NCBI RefSeq assembly: GCF_002224125.1
Contig: NZ_NCSM01000002.1
Coordinates: 1-64,000, forward strand
Length of the DNA stretch: 64,000 nt
Source: Streptomyces sp. NBS 14/10
GTDB taxonomy: Bacteria; Actinomycetota; Actinomycetes; Streptomycetales; Streptomycetaceae
Reading direction: 5' to 3'
The notes below the pieces were generated by a model, which worked only from the letters and a program-made list of their open reading frames with translations, was not told where the DNA came from and ran no database searches. The translations under genes and the position numbers were made by a program. The number at the start of each line of letters is the position of its first letter. Position 1 is the first letter of the stretch. Positions 17,106 to 26,040 of the stretch are shown one piece after another.

Positions 17106-17237
17106 GGGGGACTCCTTTCGCCACCATCTGAAGGCCTCGATTGGCTCGGCCATGTCAGATGTGCCGTTCAACCACACCACCCGGCACAACATTCCCGGTG
17201 GTGACCGTCACACCCGATGCAGAGCCTGAGCTGCGTT

Positions 17238-18008
17238 TTACCAGCCTTTGACAGTGGCGTGCATTTCCCAGACGAGGATTTCGGCGGGTTCGTCGGCGGT
17301 GATCCGCTGGCCTCCGGTTGCGGTGAAGCGCACGGAATCCCCGGCTTCGAGTTTTCCGGATTCCTCCAGCGTGACGGTGCCGCGGGGAACGAAGAGGTGA
17401 AGGAACGGCGCCTCGGGAAGGAGCACCGAGTCGCCCGGGTTCAGGCGTGCCGCGTGCAGTCCGGCGTACTTGTTCTTGATGCGGATCGCCGATGCGTCGG
17501 CATGCCGGTCCATTCCCGAGGCCACGGTGACCAGGCCGCCGTGCAACAGTGCGTCGTCGATCTCCAACTGTTCGTAGCCGGGAGTGATGCCCTCCTCGTC
17601 GGGCACGACCCACATCTGCACGAAGTGCACGGGGTCGGTGTGGGGGCTGACGCTCTGAAGCCGCCAGGAGTCGTTCTTCTCCGAATGCAGGATGCCCGTC
17701 CCGGCGCTCATACGCTGGGCGAGTCCGGGGTAGATCAGCCCGGAGTGGCCGGTGGAGTCCTGGTGGACCAGTGACCCCTGCAGCACCCACGTGACGATCT
17801 CCATGTCCTGGTGCGGATGCGTTTCGAAGCCGGTGCCGGCGGTGACGATGTCGTCGTTGTTGACCAGCAGCAGTCCATGGTGGGTGTTCTGAGGGTCGTA
17901 GTGGTGCGAGAAGGAGAAGGAGTGCTTGGAGTCGAGCCAGGACAGCCGTGTTTTGTACCGTTCCCCGCTGCGGCGGACGTCCACCGTCGGTTGCAGAGCA
18001 GCGGTCAT
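17238..18008 (-). CDS. Pirin family protein
   Basis: A 256-residue bicupin. The N-terminal cupin shows FSFSHHYDPQNTHHGLLLVNNDD and the metal-binding GFETHPHQDMEIVTWVLQGSLVHQDSTG (His, His, Glu), followed by AGTGILHSEKN. The C-terminal cupin is more degenerate. Pirins act as metal-dependent quercetinase-like oxygenases or redox-responsive regulators; the target here is unknown. ATG at 18008 (MTAALQPTVDVRRSGERYKT) is preferred to a GTG 18 bases upstream because GAGAGGA lies at the right distance. It is 37 bp downstream of a small unknown gene in the same direction. Confidence 0.92.
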   Translation of the reverse strand: MTAALQPTVDVRRSGERYKTRLSWLDSKHSFSFSHHYDPQNTHHGLLLVNNDDIVTAGTGFETHPHQDMEIVTWVLQGSLVHQDSTGHSGLIYPGLAQRMSAGTGILHSEKNDSWRLQSVSPHTDPVHFVQMWVVPDEEGITPGYEQLEIDDALLHGGLVTVASGMDRHADASAIRIKNKYAGLHAARLNPGDSVLLPEAPFLHLFVPRGTVTLEESGKLEAGDSVRFTATGGQRITADEPAEILVWEMHATVKGW

Positions 18009-18045
18009 CGCATACGTCCTCTCCACCCCCGGCGCATCGCCGCGC

Positions 18046-18240
18046 TCACAGCCGTCCCCGGGCGCCCGACGGAACTGTCACCGCCGGCACAGCGTCGTCG
18101 GCTCCCCGAGCGGCGACGTGCAGTTGTGCGCAGTGCTGGTCGGCGATCTCGGCGCAGATGTCGGCCGCCTGCTCGCAGAGTGGGTTGCCGAAGTCCGCGG
18201 CGGCCAACGCCATGATCATCTTGTAGCGGAGGTCATCCAT
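18046..18240 (-). CDS. Small hypothetical protein
   Basis: A 64-residue frame, MDDLRYKMIMALAAADFGN ... SGARGRL, with a good GGAGG site six bases before its ATG. The N-terminal two thirds look like amphipathic helices with two cysteines (LCEQAADICAEIADQHCAQ has three). I recognise no family. It lies between the end of the biosynthetic cluster and the pirin gene, so it may mark the cluster border or form a unit with pirin. Confidence 0.5.
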   Translation of the reverse strand: MDDLRYKMIMALAAADFGNPLCEQAADICAEIADQHCAQLHVAARGADDAVPAVTVPSGARGRL

Positions 18241-18326
18241 GTCCGCCTCCGGAAGTTCGGGGGGTCGGCAGCCTCCAGGCTAGGCGCACCCGCGTGCCGC
18301 CGCCATCCGTAAGACCGTCGCCGTCG

Positions 18327-18350
18327 CTCGCCGGGCCCGGGCCCGGCGAG
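18327..18350 (-). terminator. 24-bp perfect palindrome at the end of the leftward PKS transcript
   Basis: CTCGCCGGGCCC followed immediately by its exact complement, with no loop, ten bases after the stop codon of the KS-ACP gene. A 12-bp GC-only stem is a very strong candidate terminator for the whole leftward biosynthetic transcript. Confidence 0.75.
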
Positions 18351-18360
18351 CTCGGCAGGG

Positions 18361-20916
18361 TCAGGCCTGGCCGGTGTGGCGGGCGGCCGCGCGCTGGGCG
18401 CGCCGGGAGGTCCGGATGCCGTCCTGCTGCGACGGGGACTCCTCGACCAGGCCGAGGACGATGGCCAGGTGCTCGGAGAAGGAGCGGATCGTGGGGTACT
18501 CGACGAACGCGGACGCCTCGACCTGCTCGCCCAGCGCGTCGCCGAGGTGAGCGGTGACGTCGATCAGGATGAGCGAGTCCAGGCCCATGTCGAACAGATT
18601 GCGGTCGGTCTCCGGGAGCCCGCCTGCCTCCCCGCCCAGGACCGTGGCGATCTTTTGCTGCACGAACTCGGTGATGATGTCGACACGTTCGTGCCCGACA
18701 GCCGCGGCGAGCCGCTCGGTCAGGGTGTCGGGCTCCGGTGTGCGCCGCGCGGTGCGGTGTTCCGGTTCGACCCAGTGGCGCGTGCGCTCGAACGGGTAGT
18801 GCGGCAGCGGGACACGGCAGCGCTGCTCGTCGCCGTAGAACGCGTCCCAGTCGACGTCGGCTCCCGCGGTCCACACCGTCGCCAGGTCGTGTGCGGTGCG
18901 GTGCAAGCCGGGCGGAGCGGTGCCGTCGGGCTGGAGGCGCAGCAGCAGGGCGCCCGGGGGAGTGTCGGAGGGCGTCGGCGGAACGCCGGTCCAGGTGGCC
19001 GGGTCCGTGTCGAGCAGGCGCAGTGCCTCCGGGGCGGTGAGCTCGCCGGACAGGCAGGCGGCGACGAGCCGGGCTACCGGGCCGCCGGTCACGGCGGCGG
19101 GCCGCACACCCCACGCGGTGAACAGGCGGGCGGCGGCCAGCTGGGCGACCAGGGCCGCTGCCGCGTCGTCGGAGCCCAGCAGCGCTTCGGCGTCCGTGCC
19201 CTCCGTGCCCTCCGTGCCGGTCACTGCCTGGATTTCCGCGCGGTAGGCGGGCAGTGCGCGCAGCAGCGCCACGGCGTGGGTGCCGCCGTCCCCGAGTCGG
19301 TCGGCCACGCCGTAGACCACGTCGGGGCGGTCGTCCGCGACATCCCCGGTGATCAGCTGCTCGCGGTCCGCGAGGGCGAGGGCGAGGGCCGCCTCGCGCA
19401 GGTCGGAGCAGACCACGGCGCAGCGGTGACGATGGGCACGGCGGCCGACGCCGAGGGTCTTGGCCACGTCGGCGGGCGAGAGCTCCGGATGCTTCCGCAG
19501 GTGCCGGGCCAGGTCGGCCATGGCCCGCTGCAGGGCCTGCGGCGAGCGGGCCGAGAGCACCAGGAGCTCGGCCGGGCGGGGCTCGGACGGCGCCGGGCGG
19601 GCCGGCGGCGCCTCCAGGACGACATGCGCGTTGGTGCCGCCGATCCCGAACGCGCTGACGCCGGCGCGGCGCGGCGCGCCGGCGGTTGCGGGCCAGTCGG
19701 TGAGTTCGGTGGCGACGTGGAACGGCCCGGCATCGAAGTCGATCTCCGGGTTGGGCGACTCGAAGTTCAGGCTGGGGACCAGCTCGCCATGGCGCAGCAT
19801 CAGCGACGTCTTGATCAGGCCCGCCATGCCCGCGGCGACGTCGAGATGGCCGATGTTGGTCTTCACCGAGCCGATCGCGCAGCGGCCGCTCGCCTCGGTG
19901 TCCTCGGTGAACACGGTGTTGAGCGCGGTCACTTCGATGGGGTCGCCGAGCGGTGTGCCCGTGCCGTGCGCCTCGAGGTATCCGATGGTGTGCGGCGGGC
20001 AGTCGGCGATCTGCTGGGCGTCGCGGATGACGGCCGCCTGGCCCTCGACGGTCGGAGCGGTGTATCCGGCCTTCGCCGCACCGTCGTTGTTGACGGCGGT
20101 GCCCTTGATGACCGCGTGGATGAAGTCGCCGTCGGTGAGGGCGTCGCGCAGCCGCTTGAGGACCACCACACCGACGCCGTCCCCGACGATGGTGCCCTGC
20201 GCCTTGGCGTCGAAGGCGCGGCAGTGTCCGTCCGGGGAGAGGATCATGCCTTCCTGGTAGCGATACCCCTTCCGCTGGGGCACCTTGATGTGCACCGCCC
20301 CGGCCAGTGCCGTGTCGCAGTCGCCGCTGATCAGGCTGAGGCAGGCGGTGTGCACGGCGACCAGCGAGGTGGAGCACGCGGTGTTGACGCTGAGACTGGG
20401 GCCCCGCAGGTCCAACTTGTAGGACACCCGGGTGGCCAGGAAGTCCTTGTCGTTGGCGAGCATCAGCCGGTAGTCGTCGAGGGTGGAGGCGTCGCGGTAG
20501 CGGTCGTGGAGGTTGTGCAGCAGGTACGTGTTCAGGCCGGCGCCCGCGTACACGCCGATGGCGCCGTCGTAGGCGCCGGGATCGTATCCGGCATCCTCCA
20601 GCGCTTCCAGGGCGCATTCGAGGAACTGCCGTTGCTGCGGGTCGAGTATCTCCGCCTCGTCCGCGGTGACACGGAAGAGGTCGGCGTCGAACTGGTCGAT
20701 ATCGGGCAGCAGTTGGGCGGCCTTGACATAGCTCGGGTCATTGATGAGCTGCGGATCCACGCCCGCGGCGAGCAGTTCCTCGTCGGACAGGTAGGTCGTC
20801 GACTCCACGCCCTCCCGCAGATTGCGCCAGAAGGCATCCACGGAGGGAGCGCCCGGCAGCCGGCATGCCATGCCGATGATGGCGATATCGGATTCCCTGA
20901 TGTCGTGCTGGTCCAT
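18361..20916 (-). CDS. Stand-alone PKS module: KS - vestigial AT - ACP
   Basis: An 851-residue protein. KS at residues about 9-440 with active-site Cys181 in NTACSTSL, EAHGTGTPLGDP and KTNIGHLD complete the triad. Residues about 530-640 are an AT remnant (AQLAAARLFTAWGVRP, VAACLSGELTAPEALRLL) in which the GHSxG motif reads GGPVA, with Pro613 at the serine position. The linker PHYPFERTRHW follows, then an ACP with Ser781 in MGLDSLILID. No KR or DH, so it leaves a beta-ketone. ATG at 20916 with GAAGGAGG, 11 bp after the PP-loop gene. It would extend glycyl from the preceding NRPS with malonyl supplied in trans; the ketone is what oxazole closure needs. In architecture it corresponds to OzmQ of oxazolomycin (from memory). 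Confidence 0.9.
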   Translation of the reverse strand: MDQHDIRESDIAIIGMACRLPGAPSVDAFWRNLREGVESTTYLSDEELLAAGVDPQLINDPSYVKAAQLLPDIDQFDADLFRVTADEAEILDPQQRQFLECALEALEDAGYDPGAYDGAIGVYAGAGLNTYLLHNLHDRYRDASTLDDYRLMLANDKDFLATRVSYKLDLRGPSLSVNTACSTSLVAVHTACLSLISGDCDTALAGAVHIKVPQRKGYRYQEGMILSPDGHCRAFDAKAQGTIVGDGVGVVVLKRLRDALTDGDFIHAVIKGTAVNNDGAAKAGYTAPTVEGQAAVIRDAQQIADCPPHTIGYLEAHGTGTPLGDPIEVTALNTVFTEDTEASGRCAIGSVKTNIGHLDVAAGMAGLIKTSLMLRHGELVPSLNFESPNPEIDFDAGPFHVATELTDWPATAGAPRRAGVSAFGIGGTNAHVVLEAPPARPAPSEPRPAELLVLSARSPQALQRAMADLARHLRKHPELSPADVAKTLGVGRRAHRHRCAVVCSDLREAALALALADREQLITGDVADDRPDVVYGVADRLGDGGTHAVALLRALPAYRAEIQAVTGTEGTEGTDAEALLGSDDAAAALVAQLAAARLFTAWGVRPAAVTGGPVARLVAACLSGELTAPEALRLLDTDPATWTGVPPTPSDTPPGALLLRLQPDGTAPPGLHRTAHDLATVWTAGADVDWDAFYGDEQRCRVPLPHYPFERTRHWVEPEHRTARRTPEPDTLTERLAAAVGHERVDIITEFVQQKIATVLGGEAGGLPETDRNLFDMGLDSLILIDVTAHLGDALGEQVEASAFVEYPTIRSFSEHLAIVLGLVEESPSQQDGIRTSRRAQRAAARHTGQA
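19003..19327 (-). other. Vestigial acyltransferase region in the KS-ACP protein
   Basis: Residues about 530-638. Recognisable by the FTAWGVRP and VAACLSGELTAPEAL blocks that flank the AT active site, but the catalytic Ser is Pro613 and the His is Gly; the large second half of an AT is missing. Confidence 0.75.
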
Positions 20917-20927
20917 CTCTGCCTCCT

Positions 20928-22064
20928 TCAGGCGAGCTTGATTCCCATACGGGTGGCCGTCGTGCGCATGTCGAGAAAACTGCGGGCCACGAAGTGGGCC
21001 GCGTTCTCGTCTCCATGGAGTTCCCTGAAGATCTCGACCAGCGCCGGCTCGTGTTCCCGCGGGTCGGTATCACCCCGGGCAATGTCGAAGATGATGTCCT
21101 GGAGACGCTGCTCGATGTCCGGCAGATTCGCCGCGCGCGGGAACTTGATGCTGTAGGTGGAGCGGTCGTAGTTCTTGTTCTTTTTCACCGCGCGCAGGTA
21201 ACTGGAAGCATTCAGCTTGTAGAACATGCAGCCCCAGTTCTTGAACGAGTAGTAGTTCAGCAGCGGATACAGGGTGCAGTGGGTCTCCAGCGGCGAGGAC
21301 TGGTAGAGCCCCTTTTCCTTCAGTTCCCGCACCATCGCGTCGGGGTCGTAGTCGTAGCGCATCGCGATGAACGGGAAGACGATTTTCGGAAGTTCCTCGT
21401 CGGTGGCGAACAGTACGTTCTCCAGTTCCTCCCCGAAGAGCCGGCCCGTCAGCTCGCGGCCGAAGGTCTCGTAGAAACCGCGCGCGATCTCTCGGACGTT
21501 GGACTCCATGGTGAGGATCTGCTGCGGGTCCGCGCACAGGGCGATGTACGGGATCTTGTTGCGGATCGCGCAGAGGATGGCCCGGATGACGAAGAACGTC
21601 CGACAGGACACGCACGGCAGTTTCTCGTCGAGATATTCTCCGGGCTTCTGCGGCGCGGCCCGGTTGAAGACGTCGCGCATCATCGTCGTGATACCGGCCT
21701 CGTCGGAGTCCAGCACGAAATGCGCGGGGATCTTCTCTTTCGCCAGTTTGATGTTGTCGGCGGCGTGCTCGCTCTCGAAGGGGATGTCGAAGGTATAGGC
21801 AAGGACACGCTTGCCGTATTCGTTGACGAACTTGTCCAGCATGTACGTGCTGTCCTTGCCGCCGCTGTACATGAACAGGCAGTCGAACTCGCCGTCGAGG
21901 TTGGGGCCGGCGGCGGTGAACTCCTCGAAGACCCGGTTGGTGTAGGTGAAGTTCTCCAGCAGTTCATCAGCCACTTCGAGGTTGCACAGGTTGCAGGTCC
22001 CGTTCTCGTCCAGGGTGATGCCCGGGTGGCCCTCTTGCAGAGAGCACACGGCGCAGTGGGCCAT
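20928..22064 (-). CDS. PP-loop ATP pyrophosphatase, candidate oxazole-forming cyclodehydratase
   Basis: A 378-residue cytosolic protein of the N-type ATP pyrophosphatase superfamily. The PP-loop is FMYSGGKDSTYML near residue 68; an N-terminal CAVC ... CNLC pair and a central LPCVSCR suggest a metal site, as in N-acetyl-sugar amidotransferases (WbpG-like). It lies between the glycine NRPS and the KS-ACP gene, separated by 60 and 11 bp. In oxazolomycin and conglobatin pathways, a protein of this kind (OzmP, CongE; from memory) is proposed to activate the amide oxygen of an N-acylglycyl-ketone for ring closure to oxazole. Activation by adenylation suits that role. Alternative: amidation or thiolation of an acyl group. 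AAGGG precedes the ATG. Confidence 0.85.
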   Translation of the reverse strand: MAHCAVCSLQEGHPGITLDENGTCNLCNLEVADELLENFTYTNRVFEEFTAAGPNLDGEFDCLFMYSGGKDSTYMLDKFVNEYGKRVLAYTFDIPFESEHAADNIKLAKEKIPAHFVLDSDEAGITTMMRDVFNRAAPQKPGEYLDEKLPCVSCRTFFVIRAILCAIRNKIPYIALCADPQQILTMESNVREIARGFYETFGRELTGRLFGEELENVLFATDEELPKIVFPFIAMRYDYDPDAMVRELKEKGLYQSSPLETHCTLYPLLNYYSFKNWGCMFYKLNASSYLRAVKKNKNYDRSTYSIKFPRAANLPDIEQRLQDIIFDIARGDTDPREHEPALVEIFRELHGDENAAHFVARSFLDMRTTATRMGIKLA

Positions 22065-22124
22065 GGGTCTTTCCCTTCACGGATGGTGGTACGTGGAATG
22101 ACGCGGGCGGCATGACGTGTGTCG

Positions 22125-25100
22125 TCAGGTGGCGGTGGGGCCCGTTCCCCTCGTGGTGCGTCTGCGGCGCAGCCGTTCCAGCGACTCGCGCCGGGCCCGG
22201 GTCGGCCGGGCAGCGGCGGCCGGTCGTTGACCGACCGGCGGTGCGGCGAGGTGGCGGGCCATCTCGCCGACGGTGGGATAGCGGAACACGTCGACGCGGG
22301 TGACCGACGGATCCAGCGTGTCCCGCAACTCCTTGACCACGTGCATCAGCAGAAGGGAATTGCCGCCCAGGTCGAAGAAGTTGTCGCGCGGGCCGACCAG
22401 GGGCACGCCGAGCACCCGGCGCCAGACGGCGGCGACCGCCCGCTCGGTGTCGCTGGCGAGCGCGTCCGGCCCCGCCTGGGCTCTGCCCGGCCCGGCCTGG
22501 GCCGGGCCGGGCAGGGCCTTGCGGTCGACCTTGCCGTTGTGGGTGAGCGGCACCTCGTCCAGAACGACCACGGCCGCCGGCACCATGTAGCCGGGCAGCA
22601 CACCGCGCAAGGCGTCGCGCAGTGCCGCGGTGTCCGGTTCCGTACCGGGGCCGGCCACCACGTAGGCGACGAGCCGACGGTCGCCGGGGCTGTCCTCGCG
22701 GACCACCGCGACCGCCTCCCGGATGCCCTGCCGGGCGCGCAGGTGGTGCTCGATCTCGCCCAGTTCGATGCGGTAACCGTGCAGCTTGACCTGGCTGTCG
22801 ATGCGATTGAGGTACTCCAGCCGGCCGTCGGCCAGCTGCCGGACGAGGTCGCCGGTCCGGTACATCCGCCCGCCGCCGGGCCCGAACGGATCCGGTACGA
22901 ACCGCTCGGCGGTGAGCTCGGGCCGCCCGAGGTATCCGTCGGCCACACCGTCCCCGCCGATGTACAGCTCCCCCGGTGTCCCCGGAGCGACGGGTTGGCC
23001 GAAGCGGTCCAGCACATAGCAGCGGGTGTTCGCCAGGGGACGGCCGATCGTCACCCGGTCACCGCGTTCGACGCGGCAGACCGTCGACCAGATGGTGGTC
23101 TCGGTGGGCCCGTACAGGTTCCACAGTTCCCCGGCCCTGGCGAGGAGTTCCCCGGCCAGGTCCGACGGCAGCGCCTCACCGCCGCACAGCGCCTTCAGGC
23201 CCGGATGTCCCGTCCAGCCCGCGGTGAGCAACATGCGCCAGGTGGCGGGCGTGGCCTGCATCATGGTGGGCCGGGTCCGCTCCAGCAGGGCTCCCAGGGC
23301 GAAGCCGTCCGCCGTTGTCCCGGCCGGCGCGATCTCCACCCGCGCACCCGTGATCAGCGGCAGGTACAGCTCCAGTCCCGCGATGTCGAAGCACACGGTG
23401 GTCACGGCCAGCAGCCGGTCGTGCTCGGCGCAGCCGAGCTGCCGGGTCATGGCGCACAGGAAGTTCGTCAGCGCGCGATGCCCGATCCGCACGCCCTTGG
23501 GGCTCCCGGTGGAGCCCGAGGTGTACATGACGTAGGCCGGGTCATCGGCAACGGCCGGGACGCACCGGCCGGCCGGGCGTTCCCGGTCCTCGTCGAGGAG
23601 CAGCAGGTCGGCGCGTACGCCGCTCAGGGCGGGCCGCAGCGCGGACTCGGTGACCACCAGTCGCAGTCGCGCGTCGTCGGCCATGGCGGCGATGCGCTCC
23701 GGCGGGTACACGGGGTCGAGGGGGACGTAGGCGGCACCCGACTTCAGCACGGCCAGCAGACCGACCAGCAGTTCCGGGGAGCGGTGCAGGGCCACGCCGA
23801 CGAGCTCACCGGGGAGGGCACCACATGCGGCGAGTTCGGCCGCGAGCCGGTCGGACCGCTCGTCCAGCTCCCGGTAGGTGAGCGTGCGGTCCCCGCAGGC
23901 GACGGCGACGGCGTCGGGGCGGCGCCGGGCCTGGCCGGTGAAGAGCTGGTGCACGCAGAGGTGGGACGGGTAGTCGGCCGCGGTGTCGTTCCACTCCTCC
24001 AGCACACGTACGCGCTCGTCGGGTGTCAGCTCCGCCACCTCGGTCACCGGTCGGCCGGGGTCGGCCGCGACGGCGTCGAGGAAGGCCGCGAACCGCGCGG
24101 CCGCCGCCGGGTCCGGGTCCGCCCAGCGCACCCACGAGCCGTCCTCGGCGATCCGCACGAGCCGGGTCGTCGCGTCACCGGTCGCCTCGTCGGGGAACGC
24201 GGCGCCGCCCGGGGCGGGTCCGGTGTGCAGTTCGATGCGGACCGGCCAGCCTGCCGTCCGCGGATCCCGGGCGGGGACGCCCATCGTCTCGTCGTCGTGC
24301 AGGAGGGACCGCACCTCGTCGTGGATCCGGGCGAAGGGCCTGCCGTCGGCGATGAACGGCAGGGGGAACGGAACGTGGGTCGCCACCGCCGGGTGGGGCG
24401 GGCAGGCGGCCAGCTGCCGCCAACGCAGGGCGACCCCGGTGTCGGCCTCCTCCGTGCCGCGGGAGACGAAGGCCAGGACCGCGGCGAGCAGCAGCTCCGG
24501 ATCGGCCATGTGCCGGGTGTCAAGACGGACCACGTGGGCAGGCCCTGTGGGGTCGGCCTGGGGGCGGTTCAGCCGGGCCGTCCGCTCGGCCCAGTGCCGC
24601 TCCGCGTCGGGGCGGCACGCCGCCCGGCGCCGGGCCAGCGCGCCCGAGACCGGGCCGGTCCCGGCGCACAGGTCTCCGGTCGGCAGGTCGGGTGCCTCGA
24701 TCAGCGCCCTGAGCAGCGTCACCGTGTCGTGCAGTACCTGCCGGGCGACCTCGTCCGTCAGCTGCCGGCGGTCGTGGCCGAGTTTGAGGAGCAGCCGCTC
24801 GTCCTGATAGGCGCTGAGGGTGAGCGGGTAGTTGCTGCGTTCCTCCAGGTGGAAGTCGCGGTCCCGCCAGGCTCCGCCCCGCTGCCGCAGCTCGGCCTGG
24901 ACGGTACGGCTTTCGAAGACGACGACGCTGTCGAACAGGGCGGAGCCGTCCGGGACGGCGCTGAGCCGGTGGATGCGGGGCAGCTCGATGTGCTCGCCGC
25001 GACGCAGGGCGAGATGCCCCTCGCGCAGGGCGCGCACCAGGTCGGCTCCGGTGGCCGAGGCGTCGAGAACCACGCGCAGCGGCAGGGTGTTGATCAGCAG

Positions 25101-25982
25101 GCCCACCATGTCGCGGCCTGCGGGCGCGAACGACCTGCGGGACTTGGTGACGCCGAACACCACCTCGCCGCGGCCGCTGTAGCTGCCGAGCAGCAGGGAC
25201 CACGCGGCCTGGACGACGTTGTTGAGGGTGCCGCCGCACCGCTCGGCGAACGCGGCGGCGGCTTCCACCGCGTCCGCGTCCAGTTCCGCCCGGATGGTGC
25301 CGAAGGCGTCCTCGCCGGGGCCGAGTGTGCGCTCGGTGGTCACCACCAGCGGCGTGGGGCCGCGGACCCCGTCCAGGTACTCCCGCCAGAACGCCTCACC
25401 CGGCGCGGGGTCCTGCTCGGCGAGGTGACGCACATACGCCTCGAACCCGGGCCGCGGTGTCAGCACGGCTTCGCGGCCCCCGGCCGCGGCGTCGTACGAC
25501 TCGAACAGCTCGGTCAGCAGCAGTGCGTAGGAGCGGCCGTCCATCAGCGCGTGGTGCGACGTCCACAGCAGCCGGTACTCGGCCTGGCCGATGCGCAGCA
25601 GGGCGAAGCGCGTCGGCGGTTCCTCGGTGAAGGCGAAGGGACGCCGGGCGTCCTCGCGCAGGAAGCGGCGCAGGCGGTCGTCGGGGTCCGCGTCGCCGCG
25701 CCAGTCGTCGCGGAGCAGAGGGGCCCGGCCGTGCGGATGGACCACTTGGCGGGGAGCGGACGGGTCATCCAGTACGAAGGTGGTGCGCAGCACCGGATGC
25801 CGGGCCACCAGGTCGTCGAGCGCCCGCTGCAGCAGGGTCGCGTCGACGGCATGGCGCAGGGTGACGATCTTCTGTTGCACGTACACGCCGTCGTCCGGGG
25901 CGCTGAGGCTGTGCAACAGCATCCCGTGCTGAAGCGCGGTGAGCGGTGACTGGTACGGCTCTGCCGCCTGGTACGCCGTCAT
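22125..25982 (-). CDS. NRPS module C - (unassigned) - A(Gly) - PCP, probable loading module
   Basis: A 1,285-residue NRPS. C domain at about 10-430 with intact HHALMDG (143-149). Residues about 432-670 are unassigned: they look like the C-terminal half of a condensation domain without HHxxxDG. A domain at about 690-1170: YTSGSTGSPKG, FDIAGLELY, NLYGPTETTIW; the ten specificity positions read D-I-L-Q-L-G-L-I-W-K, a glycine code. PCP with Ser1209 in LGGNSLLL, then a basic tail. The ATG at 25982 is 58 bp after the PKS stop and follows AAGGGA; an in-frame ATG at 26099 lies inside the PKS gene and is rejected. In pathway order it likely starts the chain with (formyl-)glycine and passes it to the KS-ACP protein; it matches OzmO by position. 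No Fmt-type formylation domain is seen. Confidence 0.9.
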   Translation of the reverse strand: MTAYQAAEPYQSPLTALQHGMLLHSLSAPDDGVYVQQKIVTLRHAVDATLLQRALDDLVARHPVLRTTFVLDDPSAPRQVVHPHGRAPLLRDDWRGDADPDDRLRRFLREDARRPFAFTEEPPTRFALLRIGQAEYRLLWTSHHALMDGRSYALLLTELFESYDAAAGGREAVLTPRPGFEAYVRHLAEQDPAPGEAFWREYLDGVRGPTPLVVTTERTLGPGEDAFGTIRAELDADAVEAAAAFAERCGGTLNNVVQAAWSLLLGSYSGRGEVVFGVTKSRRSFAPAGRDMVGLLINTLPLRVVLDASATGADLVRALREGHLALRRGEHIELPRIHRLSAVPDGSALFDSVVVFESRTVQAELRQRGGAWRDRDFHLEERSNYPLTLSAYQDERLLLKLGHDRRQLTDEVARQVLHDTVTLLRALIEAPDLPTGDLCAGTGPVSGALARRRAACRPDAERHWAERTARLNRPQADPTGPAHVVRLDTRHMADPELLLAAVLAFVSRGTEEADTGVALRWRQLAACPPHPAVATHVPFPLPFIADGRPFARIHDEVRSLLHDDETMGVPARDPRTAGWPVRIELHTGPAPGGAAFPDEATGDATTRLVRIAEDGSWVRWADPDPAAAARFAAFLDAVAADPGRPVTEVAELTPDERVRVLEEWNDTAADYPSHLCVHQLFTGQARRRPDAVAVACGDRTLTYRELDERSDRLAAELAACGALPGELVGVALHRSPELLVGLLAVLKSGAAYVPLDPVYPPERIAAMADDARLRLVVTESALRPALSGVRADLLLLDEDRERPAGRCVPAVADDPAYVMYTSGSTGSPKGVRIGHRALTNFLCAMTRQLGCAEHDRLLAVTTVCFDIAGLELYLPLITGARVEIAPAGTTADGFALGALLERTRPTMMQATPATWRMLLTAGWTGHPGLKALCGGEALPSDLAGELLARAGELWNLYGPTETTIWSTVCRVERGDRVTIGRPLANTRCYVLDRFGQPVAPGTPGELYIGGDGVADGYLGRPELTAERFVPDPFGPGGGRMYRTGDLVRQLADGRLEYLNRIDSQVKLHGYRIELGEIEHHLRARQGIREAVAVVREDSPGDRRLVAYVVAGPGTEPDTAALRDALRGVLPGYMVPAAVVVLDEVPLTHNGKVDRKALPGPAQAGPGRAQAGPDALASDTERAVAAVWRRVLGVPLVGPRDNFFDLGGNSLLLMHVVKELRDTLDPSVTRVDVFRYPTVGEMARHLAAPPVGQRPAAAARPTRARRESLERLRRRRTTRGTGPTAT

Positions 25983-26040
25983 GACGGGCGGTTCCCTTCG
26001 TCCGTGTCGGGGCTCGCGGCGGACGGGCGCGGCAGGGCGA

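Noticed and set aside
17106..17237. Zur box upstream of the L33 gene
   Set aside because: Looked for because of the zinc-free paralogues, but no convincing inverted repeat of the Zur type could be identified by eye.
22119..25949. 1,276-codon + strand frame opposite the glycine NRPS
   Set aside because: Antisense shadow; the NRPS carries HHxxxDG, A-domain core and PCP motifs.
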